From: a bacterium
Lineage (GTDB): Bacteria; SM23-31; JAUVVT01
DNA: 30,514 nucleotides
NCBI GenBank assembly: GCA_030616165.1
Contig: JAUWXV010000015.1
Location: forward strand, 1 to 30,514
Direction of reading: 5' to 3'
Positions within the stretch are counted from its first letter, which is position 1. Each line of letters begins with the position of its first letter. Under the pieces are notes generated by a model that made no database searches, had not been told where the DNA came from, and saw nothing but the letters and a program-made list of their open reading frames with translations. Positions 22,086 through 30,400 of this stretch are shown piece by piece. The position numbers and the translations under genes are program-made.

Positions 22086-25000
22086 ATGTATAATAATTTT
22101 TTAAAATTAGCCGAGGAAAAGATAATAATTTTTGATGGAGCAATGGGCACCAGTATACAGAACTTCGAACTAAATGAAGAAGATTTTAATGGAAAATTTG
22201 GCTGTAATGAATATCTTAATATAGTTAAGCCTGAAATAATCAAAGAAATACATCATAATTTTCTTAAAGTAGGCTGTGACGTAATTGAGACGAACACATT
22301 TGGAGCAAATATATTAAAACTTAGAGAATACAGCCTTGAGGATAAAGTTTATGAAATAAATTTCAATGGAGCAAGGATTGCCCGAAAGATTGCGGACATC
22401 TATTCCAAGCCTCGAAGACCAAGGTTTGTCGCTGGCTCCATAGGACCAACAGGAATGCTTCCATCATCTATAGATTCAGAACTGGGGAATATTTCTGTCG
22501 ATGACCTCATAGAAATATTTTATATGCAGGCAAAAGCACTCATTGATGGGGGAGTCGATATTCTCCAAATAGAAACCGGACAAGATATCCTTGAAGTAAA
22601 ATCTGCACTCCTCGGTGTAAAAAAAATTTCCGAAGAAAAAAATATACCAATTCCTGTTATTACATTGGTAACACTCGATTCTCATGGAAGAATGCTGCTC
22701 GGCACAGATATTGGCGCTGTAGTTACCACACTTGAATCCCTCGATTCAGATGTTATTGGAATAAATTGCGGAACTGGGCCCGAAGAGATGAAGGATGCAC
22801 TTCGAAACTTAAGTGAATTTTGCTCAAAAAAAATATTCTGTATGCCAAATGCCGGAATGCCTCAAATTTTTCAGAACAAAACTACTTACCCACTTTCACC
22901 TGAAGATTTCACATCTTTCATTGAAGATTTTGCTGCTGAATACGGCTTAAATATAGTTGGAGGATGCTGTGGAACAACGCCTGAACACATAAAATTGTTG
23001 GTTGAAAGAATATCTAATCTCCCACCGAAAAAACGAATATTTAAAAACCCGCAGTATATCTCAAGTGGTATAAAAAGCGTTTCGTTAATTCAAGAACCAA
23101 AACCTCTCATCGTGGGAGAAAGAATTAATACATTGGGCAGTAAAAAAGTTAAAAAGTTATTACTTGATGATAATTATTCCGCAATACTGCCAATTGCAAA
23201 ACTGCAGACAGAACAGGGAGCACAAATTCTTGATGTTTGCGTTGCTCTCACAGAAAAAGGAAACGAAAAAGAAAGAATGGAAAAAGTCGTGAAACTTCTT
23301 TCATCATCTATCGATACACCGTTGATGATTGATTCTACTGAGCCGGATGTAATTGAAAATGCTTTAAAAATATACCCCGGAAGAATAATCGTAAACTCGA
23401 TCAATTTTGAAAAATCAGAAGAAGATATAAATAAAATACTGAAAGCGGTCAAAAAATACGGTTCCTTAATCATTGCTATGACCATTGATGAAAATGGAAT
23501 GGCGAAAACTTCAGATGAAAAGTTAAATGTCGCTGAAAAAATTTATAACACTTCTGTTAACAAATTCAACATAAATCCTGAAAATATAATTTTCGACTTG
23601 CTTACATTTACACTTGCAGCAGGAAAAGATGAATATACCGCCATCGAGACTATAAACGGAATAAAAAAGATTAAAGAAAAATTTCCTAACACATTAACAA
23701 TACTTGGAATAAGTAATATATCATACGGTCTTGACAAAGATACAAGAAAAGTTTTGAATAGTGTATTCTTATACCACTCCGTTAAAGCAGGATTAGATCT
23801 GGCAATTGTGAACCCAAAAGATATTACTCCTTACTTTTCTATTTCTGAAAATCAGAGAAAATTATGTGATGATTTAATCTTTAATAGAAATAAAAATGCC
23901 ATTATTGAACTTGTTAATTTCTTCAAATCTCAAAAGCCCGAAAAGATTTCAAAGGATAAAATAACTGCATTTGAAAAATTAACCTACGAAGAAAAAATAA
24001 AATTCAAAATTTTAAACCAAGATTCAGAAAATATAGAAGATTTACTCAATGAACTATTAAAGAAATATGAACCATCAAAAATAATAAGTAAATTTCTTAT
24101 TCCTGCAATGAAAGAAGTTGGAGATAAAATGTCATCTGGAGAGCTTATTCTCCCTTTTGTGCTTCAATCTGCTGAGGTTATGAAAGAGTGTATCTTTCAC
24201 CTTGAAAAATTCTTTGACAAAAGTAAAAAAATAACTAAAGGAAAGATCGTTCTCGCTACTGTATTTGGAGATGTTCATGATATTGGGAAAAATCTCGTGA
24301 AAACAATTTTATCCAGCAATGGATATGAGGTATTTGATCTTGGTAAGCAGGTCCCGATAAGGACAATTATTGATAAAGCAAAAGAAGTTGATGCTGATGC
24401 CATAGGATTGAGTGCTCTTTTGGTCAGCACATCTCAACAGATGCATTATGCCGTGCAGGAACTTCACAAGAGAGGATTAAAATATCCCGTTATTGTTGGA
24501 GGAGCAGCAGTCAACCCTACTTTCGCTAAGAAAATTTCATTCATAAATGAAAATGAAGTATATCCAGCAGGAGTCTTTTATGCAAGCAATGCGTTTGAAG
24601 GTCTCGACTTTATGAATCAACTCTCACAATCTATTAAAAGAAATGCATTTATAGAAAAAGCAGTTGCCGACGCTATTAAATTTCATAATTCAACCTCAAA
24701 CAAAGATAAAACCACATCATCTAAAAAAGTAAAAACAAGATATTCCGTTCAGCCTGCTCAAATTATTCCAGAGCCACCTTTCTTGGGCGTTAAGGTTATA
24801 AATGATATCTCTTTAAATGATGTTTTTAATCTTCTCGACTTAAAGTCTCTATTTAAACTCTCCTGGGGAATCAGAGGAATTAACAAAGAAAAATATGAAT
24901 CATTAGTAAATAATAAATATTTACCTCTTTTAAATGAGTTAAAAAAAGAATGTATATTAAAGAAATACCTATTACCAAAGGCTGTATATGGATATTTTCG

Positions 25001-25517
25001 CTGTCAGTCTGATGAAAACAACCTTATAATATATTCACCCGATAACATAAATAATATAATAGCAGTCATATCTTTTCCAAGACAGAAAAGAAAAGAAAAG
25101 TTATGCATTGCAGATTATTTTTCATCAGTTGAATCAGCAATCCTTGATACGGCTGCATTTCAGGTTGTAACCATAGGACCAAAGGCATCCGAAATTACAG
25201 CCCAGTTAAACAAAGACCATGATTTTTCTAAAAGTTATTACTTACATGGACTCAGTGTTCAGACCACAGAAGCATTGACAGAATATACTCATAGATTAAT
25301 AAAAAAAGAACTAATACTCAATGAGAATCAAGGTAAAAGATTCAGTCCGGGTTATTCCCTATGGCGAGAACTTAAAGACCAGGAAAAAATATTTTCACTG
25401 TTAAAACCGGAAGAAAACATTGGTGTCAGCCTTACTTCAGGCTATCAAATGGTTCCCGAACAGTCAACGTCGGCAATTATTGTCCATCATCCCGAAGCAA
25501 AGTATTTCAATATATAA
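22086..25517 (+). CDS. metH: Cobalamin-dependent methionine synthase
   Basis: 1143 residues with all four MetH modules. Homocysteine domain 1-310 with zinc ligands C228, C294 and C295 (GINCG, GGCCGTTPEH). Methyltetrahydrofolate-binding barrel about 340-600 (GERINTLGSKK). B12 cap about 620-710 and B12 domain with D729-x-H731-x2-G734, H731 being the lower cobalt ligand. AdoMet activation domain to the end, with the R-x3-G-Y motif at R1085-FSPGY. It transfers a methyl group from methyl-THF to homocysteine in the cytoplasm. A TTG start at 22023 is possible but would translate repeat-adjacent DNA; the ATG at 22086, just before the conserved IIIFDGAMGT, is preferred, although it lacks a clear ribosome binding site. 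Confidence 0.95.
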   Translation: MYNNFLKLAEEKIIIFDGAMGTSIQNFELNEEDFNGKFGCNEYLNIVKPEIIKEIHHNFLKVGCDVIETNTFGANILKLREYSLEDKVYEINFNGARIARKIADIYSKPRRPRFVAGSIGPTGMLPSSIDSELGNISVDDLIEIFYMQAKALIDGGVDILQIETGQDILEVKSALLGVKKISEEKNIPIPVITLVTLDSHGRMLLGTDIGAVVTTLESLDSDVIGINCGTGPEEMKDALRNLSEFCSKKIFCMPNAGMPQIFQNKTTYPLSPEDFTSFIEDFAAEYGLNIVGGCCGTTPEHIKLLVERISNLPPKKRIFKNPQYISSGIKSVSLIQEPKPLIVGERINTLGSKKVKKLLLDDNYSAILPIAKLQTEQGAQILDVCVALTEKGNEKERMEKVVKLLSSSIDTPLMIDSTEPDVIENALKIYPGRIIVNSINFEKSEEDINKILKAVKKYGSLIIAMTIDENGMAKTSDEKLNVAEKIYNTSVNKFNINPENIIFDLLTFTLAAGKDEYTAIETINGIKKIKEKFPNTLTILGISNISYGLDKDTRKVLNSVFLYHSVKAGLDLAIVNPKDITPYFSISENQRKLCDDLIFNRNKNAIIELVNFFKSQKPEKISKDKITAFEKLTYEEKIKFKILNQDSENIEDLLNELLKKYEPSKIISKFLIPAMKEVGDKMSSGELILPFVLQSAEVMKECIFHLEKFFDKSKKITKGKIVLATVFGDVHDIGKNLVKTILSSNGYEVFDLGKQVPIRTIIDKAKEVDADAIGLSALLVSTSQQMHYAVQELHKRGLKYPVIVGGAAVNPTFAKKISFINENEVYPAGVFYASNAFEGLDFMNQLSQSIKRNAFIEKAVADAIKFHNSTSNKDKTTSSKKVKTRYSVQPAQIIPEPPFLGVKVINDISLNDVFNLLDLKSLFKLSWGIRGINKEKYESLVNNKYLPLLNELKKECILKKYLLPKAVYGYFRCQSDENNLIIYSPDNINNIIAVISFPRQKRKEKLCIADYFSSVESAILDTAAFQVVTIGPKASEITAQLNKDHDFSKSYYLHGLSVQTTEALTEYTHRLIKKELILNENQGKRFSPGYSLWRELKDQEKIFSLLKPEENIGVSLTSGYQMVPEQSTSAIIVHHPEAKYFNI

Positions 25518-25536
25518 ATAAAGGAGAATCAAATAA

Positions 25537-25920
25537 ATGAGCGGAAAGAAGAAAATTTTAATAACCATAGGCTCAATAGAAGCAGAGGCAGAACTTAACG
25601 AAAGCAAAACAGCAGAACTCATCTATAACTCACTCCCTATCGAAGCAAAAGGGAGTTTCTGGGGAGATGAAATATATTTTTCAATTCCAGTAAAAGCAGA
25701 ACCTGAAAACCCGAAAGGAGTTGTTGAACTGGGTGACCTTGGATATTGGCCTCCGGGGAATGCATTCTGTATATTTTTTGGTCCCACACCTGCAAGTTCT
25801 GGTGATGAAATTCGACCAGCAAGCGAAGTCAATGTTATCGGAAAAATTACCGGAGACCCAAAAATATTCAAAAATGCTTCTTTAAATGAATCAGTAAAAA
25901 TCGAAGTAGTAAATGAATAA
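25537..25920 (+). CDS. Cyclophilin-like fold protein (DUF369/TM1367 type)
   Basis: 127 residues of the Cyclophil_like family (structure known from Thermotoga TM1367). Diagnostic stretches: FWGDEIYFSIPV at about 42-53, GDLGYWPPGNAFCIFFGPTP at about 67-86, and EIRPASEVNVIGKI. The beta-barrel resembles cyclophilin but prolyl isomerase activity is not established and the function is unknown. AAAGGAG precedes the ATG, only 19 bp after metH, so the two are probably co-transcribed; a link to methionine metabolism is inference. Confidence 0.88.
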   Translation: MSGKKKILITIGSIEAEAELNESKTAELIYNSLPIEAKGSFWGDEIYFSIPVKAEPENPKGVVELGDLGYWPPGNAFCIFFGPTPASSGDEIRPASEVNVIGKITGDPKIFKNASLNESVKIEVVNE

Positions 25921-26146
25921 AAAAAAACAAATAAGCATAATTTTTTTAACAATCACTGTAGGGGCGCGATTTATCGCGCCCGTCGAATTCCCGAATTGTA
26001 ACATTGGTAATAAGGGATTTGATAAATCGAATCCATACAATTTTATTTTTTTCACAATAAAAATTATGAACATATAATAAATAACAACTTTATATCTATA
26101 TATTTAAAATTTACATTATAACGGATTCGATAAATCGAACCCCTAC
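25921..26146. repeat. REP2 elements, three copies in two orientations
   Basis: 25958-25981 (+): GTAG followed by arms GGGCGCGA and TCGCGCCC, loop TTTA. 26018-26040 (-): decayed copy with the GATAAATC core and CATAC in place of CTAC. 26123-26146 (-): arms GGATTCGA and TCGAACCC, loop TAAA, then CTAC, so GTAG precedes the hairpin on the minus strand. The CTA of the last copy is the stop codon of the RAYT gene. Stem bases covary (TTCGA/TCGAA versus CGCGA/TCGCG) while GTAG and the loop stay fixed. Confidence 0.85.
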
Positions 26147-26646
26147 ACATGTTGTAATCTTTTGGGATTATATTTATCTAATTCCCATTTTAGTGGATTA
26201 TCGATTATATATTTTCTCATTCTATTTAATTCTTTTTCATTTCGTATAATATGCTCATAATAATTACGCTGCCATGAAAATTCACTACTATTATTTTTTC
26301 TCATTATATGTGTAGTTCTTGCTTTGAAATATCTAATTATTTCACCTATAGTTGGTTTATGTTTCATATCAATATTTTTATTTAACTCATTAATCTGACA
26401 TAATTTTTTATCTATAATTAATAATCCATGCAAATGATTTGGCATTATTACAAATTCATCAATTCCTACATTTTTAAAATAATCTGGTATTTTTATCCAA
26501 CAGTTATGGACAATATCTTTAATTTCACAAGTTTTGAAATACAATTCTTTATTCTTTGTACAAACAGTAATGTAATAATAACCTTCTTTTGAATAATCAT
26601 ATTCCTTCAATCTAATCGATTTACGTTTAGGATATTCTTTATTCAT
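26143..26646 (-). CDS. REP-associated tyrosine transposase (RAYT2, Y1_Tnp family)
   Basis: 167 residues from the ATG at 26646; a GTG 30 bases upstream (26676) would add ten residues. The ATG is preferred because relatives begin shortly before RKSIRLKEYDYSKEGYYYIT. Numbered from the GTG, the HUH site is H81/H83 in MPNHLHGLL, the candidate catalytic tyrosine is Y156 in KYIIDNPLKW, and WQRNYYEHIIRNEKEL at 135-150 is family-typical. It belongs to a different subgroup from RAYT1 (longer insert between HUH and Tyr). REP2 elements lie on both sides (26123-26146 and 26697-26722), so REP2 is its likely substrate. The stop TAG is part of the 3' REP2 GTAG. Confidence 0.9.
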   Translation of the reverse strand: MNKEYPKRKSIRLKEYDYSKEGYYYITVCTKNKELYFKTCEIKDIVHNCWIKIPDYFKNVGIDEFVIMPNHLHGLLIIDKKLCQINELNKNIDMKHKPTIGEIIRYFKARTTHIMRKNNSSEFSWQRNYYEHIIRNEKELNRMRKYIIDNPLKWELDKYNPKRLQHV

Positions 26647-26696
26647 ATATTTTGCCAATGAGATATTTTTATGCACTTAATACAATATTTATAAAG

Positions 26697-26722
26697 GATT
26701 CGATAAATCGAACCCATGCAAT
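26697..26722 (-). repeat. REP2 copy on the 5' side of RAYT2
   Basis: Same stem as the 26123 copy (GATTCGA and TCGAAC around TAA), but the CTAC is replaced by CATGC, so the GTAG signature is lost. Same orientation as the 3' copy. Confidence 0.75.
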
Positions 26723-26781
26723 AAATTATTTTTTCCTTTTACATGAAAATTTTAATGAAAATTCATTCAATGATTTTTATT

Positions 26782-28047
26782 CTAAAAATAACCCTTTAAA
26801 CCGACAATACCAGTATAAGCCATAACAAGCGAAAATATAAAAGTAAGCCAGCATCCCAAATTCATCCAGAATCCAATTGTATGCTTGCCCATGATATCTT
26901 TACGATTCAGAAGAATAATCATAGTTATCGTTACCATAGGCATAATAGTAGCCTGAAAAGCCTGTGACGCAATCATAACCCACACAGGTCTTAGTCCAAA
27001 AATAGGAACAAATAGACCAAATAAAATACCAATCGCTCCCAGAATTCGAAATAGTGGGGAACGAATATTTCTCGGGATATTCATATAATCGCAAATCAGC
27101 CAAGGAGCAATCAGGATAATAGGAAACACCGTTGAAAGACCAGCACTTACAATGCCTGCGACGAAAACTGACATCGCAAACCTTCCTGCCAGCGGCTCAA
27201 GGATTGTTACCATATCTACTGCCCTATCTACTCCTATCCCCCTTGGGTAAAGAGTTCCAGCAGCGCAAGCCATCACAGCTGCACTTAAAATAAGCATCAT
27301 AGTCGCACAAACAAATGCATCCTTTACCTCTAATTTAAGGTTATCAACTCCCCAGCCTTTTTCACTAACAACAATACTCCTGATTATAAAAACTGCCGCA
27401 GATAAAGTAGTCCCTGCCATACCTGCTGCAATCAGATGAGCATTCGGATCATCAGGTAATCTGGGAACCAAGCCCTTTATTACAACGCTTGGTTCGGGTA
27501 TGACAAGTATCATACTCGTAATAAAACTTATACCCATAGTGATAACAAAAACAATAAGAACTTTCTCGAAAAAACTGTATTTTCCAACCCAAAAAATGTA
27601 ATACAAACCAACAATTATAACAATAGTAACAACTATTTGATTAAAACCTTCTCCACTTGGTGTGATAAATTTTGACCATTCTTTTATAAGGTCGGAAACA
27701 ATACCCACAACACCCATCAAAGCAGCAAGTTCTCCAATTATTAAAGCTATCATTATGAATATGCTTAATAAACTGCCAAACCTGAAATATATTCTGAAAC
27801 TATGAAGAGCGGTTTTTCCTGTTACCAATGTGTATTTACCATATGCCACCAACATTATAAATGTAAAGATACATGAAAATAAAAGAGCCCAAAATAGAGA
27901 CATCCCATATCGTGACCCGGATGCTGCCATAGTTGTTATACTTCCTGTCCCAATATTATATCCTATAAGGAATAAACCAGGACCAACAGCAGATAGCATT
28001 ATTGCTATCTTCTTAAATAGATTAATTCTCTTTTTTTCTTCTTCCAT
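26782..28047 (-). CDS. Nramp-family-related transporter lacking canonical metal-binding motifs
   Basis: 421 residues with about eleven hydrophobic segments, an inner-membrane protein. GPGLFLIGYN near 22-31 and ASGSRYGMSLFW near 41-52 align with TM1 of Nramp metal transporters, but the DPGN motif that binds Mn2+/Fe2+ is replaced by IGTG. In TM6 the MPH motif is replaced by SAA (GTTLSAAVFIIRS). Loss of these ligands argues against ordinary Mn/Fe import; the Nramp-related Mg2+ group or a non-metal substrate are possibilities. The ribosome binding site is weak. It lies downstream of the SSS symporter and its small membrane partner on the same strand, with a REP2-like relic between. Confidence 0.82.
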   Translation of the reverse strand: MEEEKKRINLFKKIAIMLSAVGPGLFLIGYNIGTGSITTMAASGSRYGMSLFWALLFSCIFTFIMLVAYGKYTLVTGKTALHSFRIYFRFGSLLSIFIMIALIIGELAALMGVVGIVSDLIKEWSKFITPSGEGFNQIVVTIVIIVGLYYIFWVGKYSFFEKVLIVFVITMGISFITSMILVIPEPSVVIKGLVPRLPDDPNAHLIAAGMAGTTLSAAVFIIRSIVVSEKGWGVDNLKLEVKDAFVCATMMLILSAAVMACAAGTLYPRGIGVDRAVDMVTILEPLAGRFAMSVFVAGIVSAGLSTVFPIILIAPWLICDYMNIPRNIRSPLFRILGAIGILFGLFVPIFGLRPVWVMIASQAFQATIMPMVTITMIILLNRKDIMGKHTIGFWMNLGCWLTFIFSLVMAYTGIVGLKGYF

Positions 28048-28228
28048 ATTCTTTTTTGTTTAAATTTTTTTGATTGGTTAATAATCAGGTTCAATACATC
28101 GAACCTATACAGTTTTTATATGAAATATATCAAAATGATTTATCGCGTTCGCAGTGTTATGTTTAATAAATTGACAAACAATTTTTTATGAAAAATTTGA
28201 AACATATATGTAAAAACAAACTTAATAT
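28048..28228. repeat. Intergenic DNA with decayed REP2 copies
   Basis: 28087-28112 contains AGGTTCAATACATCGAACCT followed by ATAC, a REP2 relic with the GTAG lost; 28138-28152 (GATTTATCGCGTTCG) resembles half of another. No gene seen apart from the small ORF that ends at 28229. Confidence 0.5.
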
Positions 28229-28372
28229 TCATTCAGTTTTTTCAACAGCATCCTTTCGCTCCTGTATCATCCTTTTGAATTCTTTAATTGGAATATAAAT
28301 CCAGATAACCAGAATTATAAATCCAATCAGCCAGATTCCCCAGGTAATTATATCTATTCCAAAGACCATCAT
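28229..28372 (-). CDS. Small one-TM protein next to an SSS symporter
   Basis: 47 residues. A single hydrophobic helix runs from about 5 to 28 (FGIDIITWGIWLIGFIILVI and onward), followed by a charged, basic then acidic tail with helix character (KEFKRMIQERKDAVEKTE). AAAGGAG eight bases before the ATG (complement of 28381-28387) is one of the best ribosome binding sites in the window. It lies 46 bp after the SSS symporter stop on the same strand. Small one-TM accessory proteins are known beside several sodium/solute symporters, which makes a subunit or stability role likely. The function is inference; the reading frame is well supported. Confidence 0.8.
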   Translation of the reverse strand: MMVFGIDIITWGIWLIGFIILVIWIYIPIKEFKRMIQERKDAVEKTE

Positions 28373-28418
28373 AATGAATTCTCCTTTAAATCATTGAAAA
28401 ATTAAAAGTAAAAAAATG

Positions 28419-30065
28419 TTATTCGAGTGAAAATTTCATAAATCCTCCAAGAAAATATATCAACATCCCAAGCACTGCAAGAAGAGAGGCAACCCATGTT
28501 CCGGTCATACCCAAAAATGTTCCCACTACAAAAAGTAAAAATCCAAAAAGATAAATTCCTATGCTTATTTTGCCAATATTAGTTTTCGGCATAATATGAT
28601 ATTCATCGCCAGATTCAATCTCTTCCTTACTTGGTTCTCTTGCCTTCCATATTTTTTCAGTCTTTTCTGATGAGAGAGGCTCGGTTAATAGACTCGCAAT
28701 GGGACAAGCAACCAAGGCTATTCCAGCAGATAAGAACGTGGTCAAATTATTGCTCAGCCCAAATCCAAATCTTGCAGTCCCTGCAACAATTGCCGCAATA
28801 AAATAAGCCCATAAGGCACCCTTTTCGTTAGCCCTTTTCCAGAGCAGTCCATAAACTATTGCAATAACAAAAAGGGGCATATCGACAATCCCGATAAGTG
28901 TTAAATATGCATTAACTGCACCCCCCAACTTTGGAACAGCATAAGCAAATACAATCATCATAATACCTGCAGCAACAGTTGCAATTCTTGTCACTCTTAA
29001 AATATCTTTTTTTGTCGCATCTTTCTTTAATATTGTTTTATAGACATCATTTGTAAAGAGTGTAGCAGAAGCGACAAGATTTGAATCAATGGTTGACATC
29101 TGTGAAGCTATTAATCCACAAATCGTAAATCCAAGAACACCGGGAACCATATAGTTAGCAAGAAGAGTAGGAACTGCAAGGTCAAAGTTTTCCAATCCTG
29201 GAATAAGAACTCTTGCACATAAACCCGGAGCAAAAATGAGAAAATTAAAAGCCGTCAAAGCAAGCCCGCCAAGAATCACACCTTTTGCAACGGACCTTAT
29301 ATTTTTTGCACAAAACGCTGCCTGAAGCATCCCCTGGTCTGTACAAGCCCATTGAAGACCCAAAACAAATATTGCAAACGTAAACTTCCAGCTAAATGGA
29401 CCAGAAGGAGCAACAATATACATATGACCCTCTGGAAGTTTCTCTATTAAACCAGGAAGCCATCCGCAGAGACTCATCACTATTGGAACCAATACCAATG
29501 AACCTGCAAGCATCATTAAAAATTGTAAAGTATTGGTTACAAATATTGCAAACATACCACCAAGACATGTGTATATTACAGTTACTATTGACAATACACC
29601 TAACCAGAATATGAAAGATTCTACACCAGTTATACCTTGCATTAGGGTAACTCCGGTATATATAACTACTCCCAGCCAGAAACTTAATCTCAATACCCAT
29701 AACACTCCAATAAGTATTCTCATCCTTATACCAAACCTCATTTCAAGATATTCCGGAATTGTCCTTATCTTCAGTCTTCTCAATATAGGAATAACAAAAA
29801 GCCCTGCAAAAACTAAAGCCATGTTACCGGTCCATTCATGCCAGATAATAGAAATACCATATTGATAAGCAGAACCCGCTTCACCAATAAAATTATATAA
29901 ATTCATATTTGTTGACATCATAGTAGCGGCAAGTATAAAAGGGGTGACTGTTCTTCCTGCTACCTGAAAATCATCTGATGAACCTATCCAGCGATAAAAA
30001 TATTTCCCAACTCCAAACATCAGAATTATAAAGAAAACAAGTATCAACCAATCTATTAAGTGCAT
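28419..30065 (-). CDS. Sodium/solute symporter, SSS family
   Basis: 548 residues with about 13-14 TM segments. The sequence starts in TM1 with IDWLILVFFIILMFGVGKYF and the amphipathic GSSDDFQVAGR loop typical of the SSS family (vSGLT, PutP, PanF relatives). The Na2-site helix is clear in SQMSTIDSNLVASATLFTND, near residues 321-340. Substrate cannot be deduced: the subgroup with TMMSTNMNLYNFIGEAG in TM2 is common among sugar or sugar-acid importers of polysaccharide-using bacteria. GGAGGTC just before the ATG supports the start. It heads an apparent operon with the small TM protein and possibly the Nramp-like gene. Confidence 0.93.
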   Translation of the reverse strand: MHLIDWLILVFFIILMFGVGKYFYRWIGSSDDFQVAGRTVTPFILAATMMSTNMNLYNFIGEAGSAYQYGISIIWHEWTGNMALVFAGLFVIPILRRLKIRTIPEYLEMRFGIRMRILIGVLWVLRLSFWLGVVIYTGVTLMQGITGVESFIFWLGVLSIVTVIYTCLGGMFAIFVTNTLQFLMMLAGSLVLVPIVMSLCGWLPGLIEKLPEGHMYIVAPSGPFSWKFTFAIFVLGLQWACTDQGMLQAAFCAKNIRSVAKGVILGGLALTAFNFLIFAPGLCARVLIPGLENFDLAVPTLLANYMVPGVLGFTICGLIASQMSTIDSNLVASATLFTNDVYKTILKKDATKKDILRVTRIATVAAGIMMIVFAYAVPKLGGAVNAYLTLIGIVDMPLFVIAIVYGLLWKRANEKGALWAYFIAAIVAGTARFGFGLSNNLTTFLSAGIALVACPIASLLTEPLSSEKTEKIWKAREPSKEEIESGDEYHIMPKTNIGKISIGIYLFGFLLFVVGTFLGMTGTWVASLLAVLGMLIYFLGGFMKFSLE

Positions 30066-30221
30066 TTAGACCTCCATTTAGCATATACTCTAATTCAAAA
30101 CTAAATCTTTGGTAAATTTTTAAAAAAATACGAACAAAGTTTTTTATATTGTGGAAATCAACGTGATGTAATAAGTAACATTTAAAAAAAGCTGCAAAAT
30201 TTAATAAATTAATTGATGTTA

Positions 30222-30249
30222 AATTTATTATTATTTTTTTATTTGTCAA
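30222..30249 (-). promoter_or_regulatory. Candidate promoter of the symporter operon
   Basis: On the minus strand: perfect TTGACA (complement of 30244-30249), 16-bp spacer, TAAATT (complement of 30222-30227, 4 of 6 matches). It would give a leader of about 150 nt. The A/T-rich context lowers confidence in the -10. Confidence 0.45.
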
Positions 30250-30315
30250 GATTTTTTATAAATACTTTAAAAAAGACAAATTATTTCTTTCATAAGTATT
30301 ATAAATAAAAAAAAC

Positions 30316-30345
30316 TTGACTTTAATAAAAATTATAACTTATATT
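30316..30345 (+). promoter_or_regulatory. Sigma70-type promoter of the last gene
   Basis: TTGACT at 30316-30321, 18-bp spacer, TATATT at 30340-30345. Predicted start at about 30352, giving a leader of about 50 nt before the ATG at 30401. It diverges from the symporter promoter. Confidence 0.65.
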
Positions 30346-30400
30346 AGTATTTTAAAAATTATTATTTTAAAAATCATTAAACTCTAATGGAATCAATATT

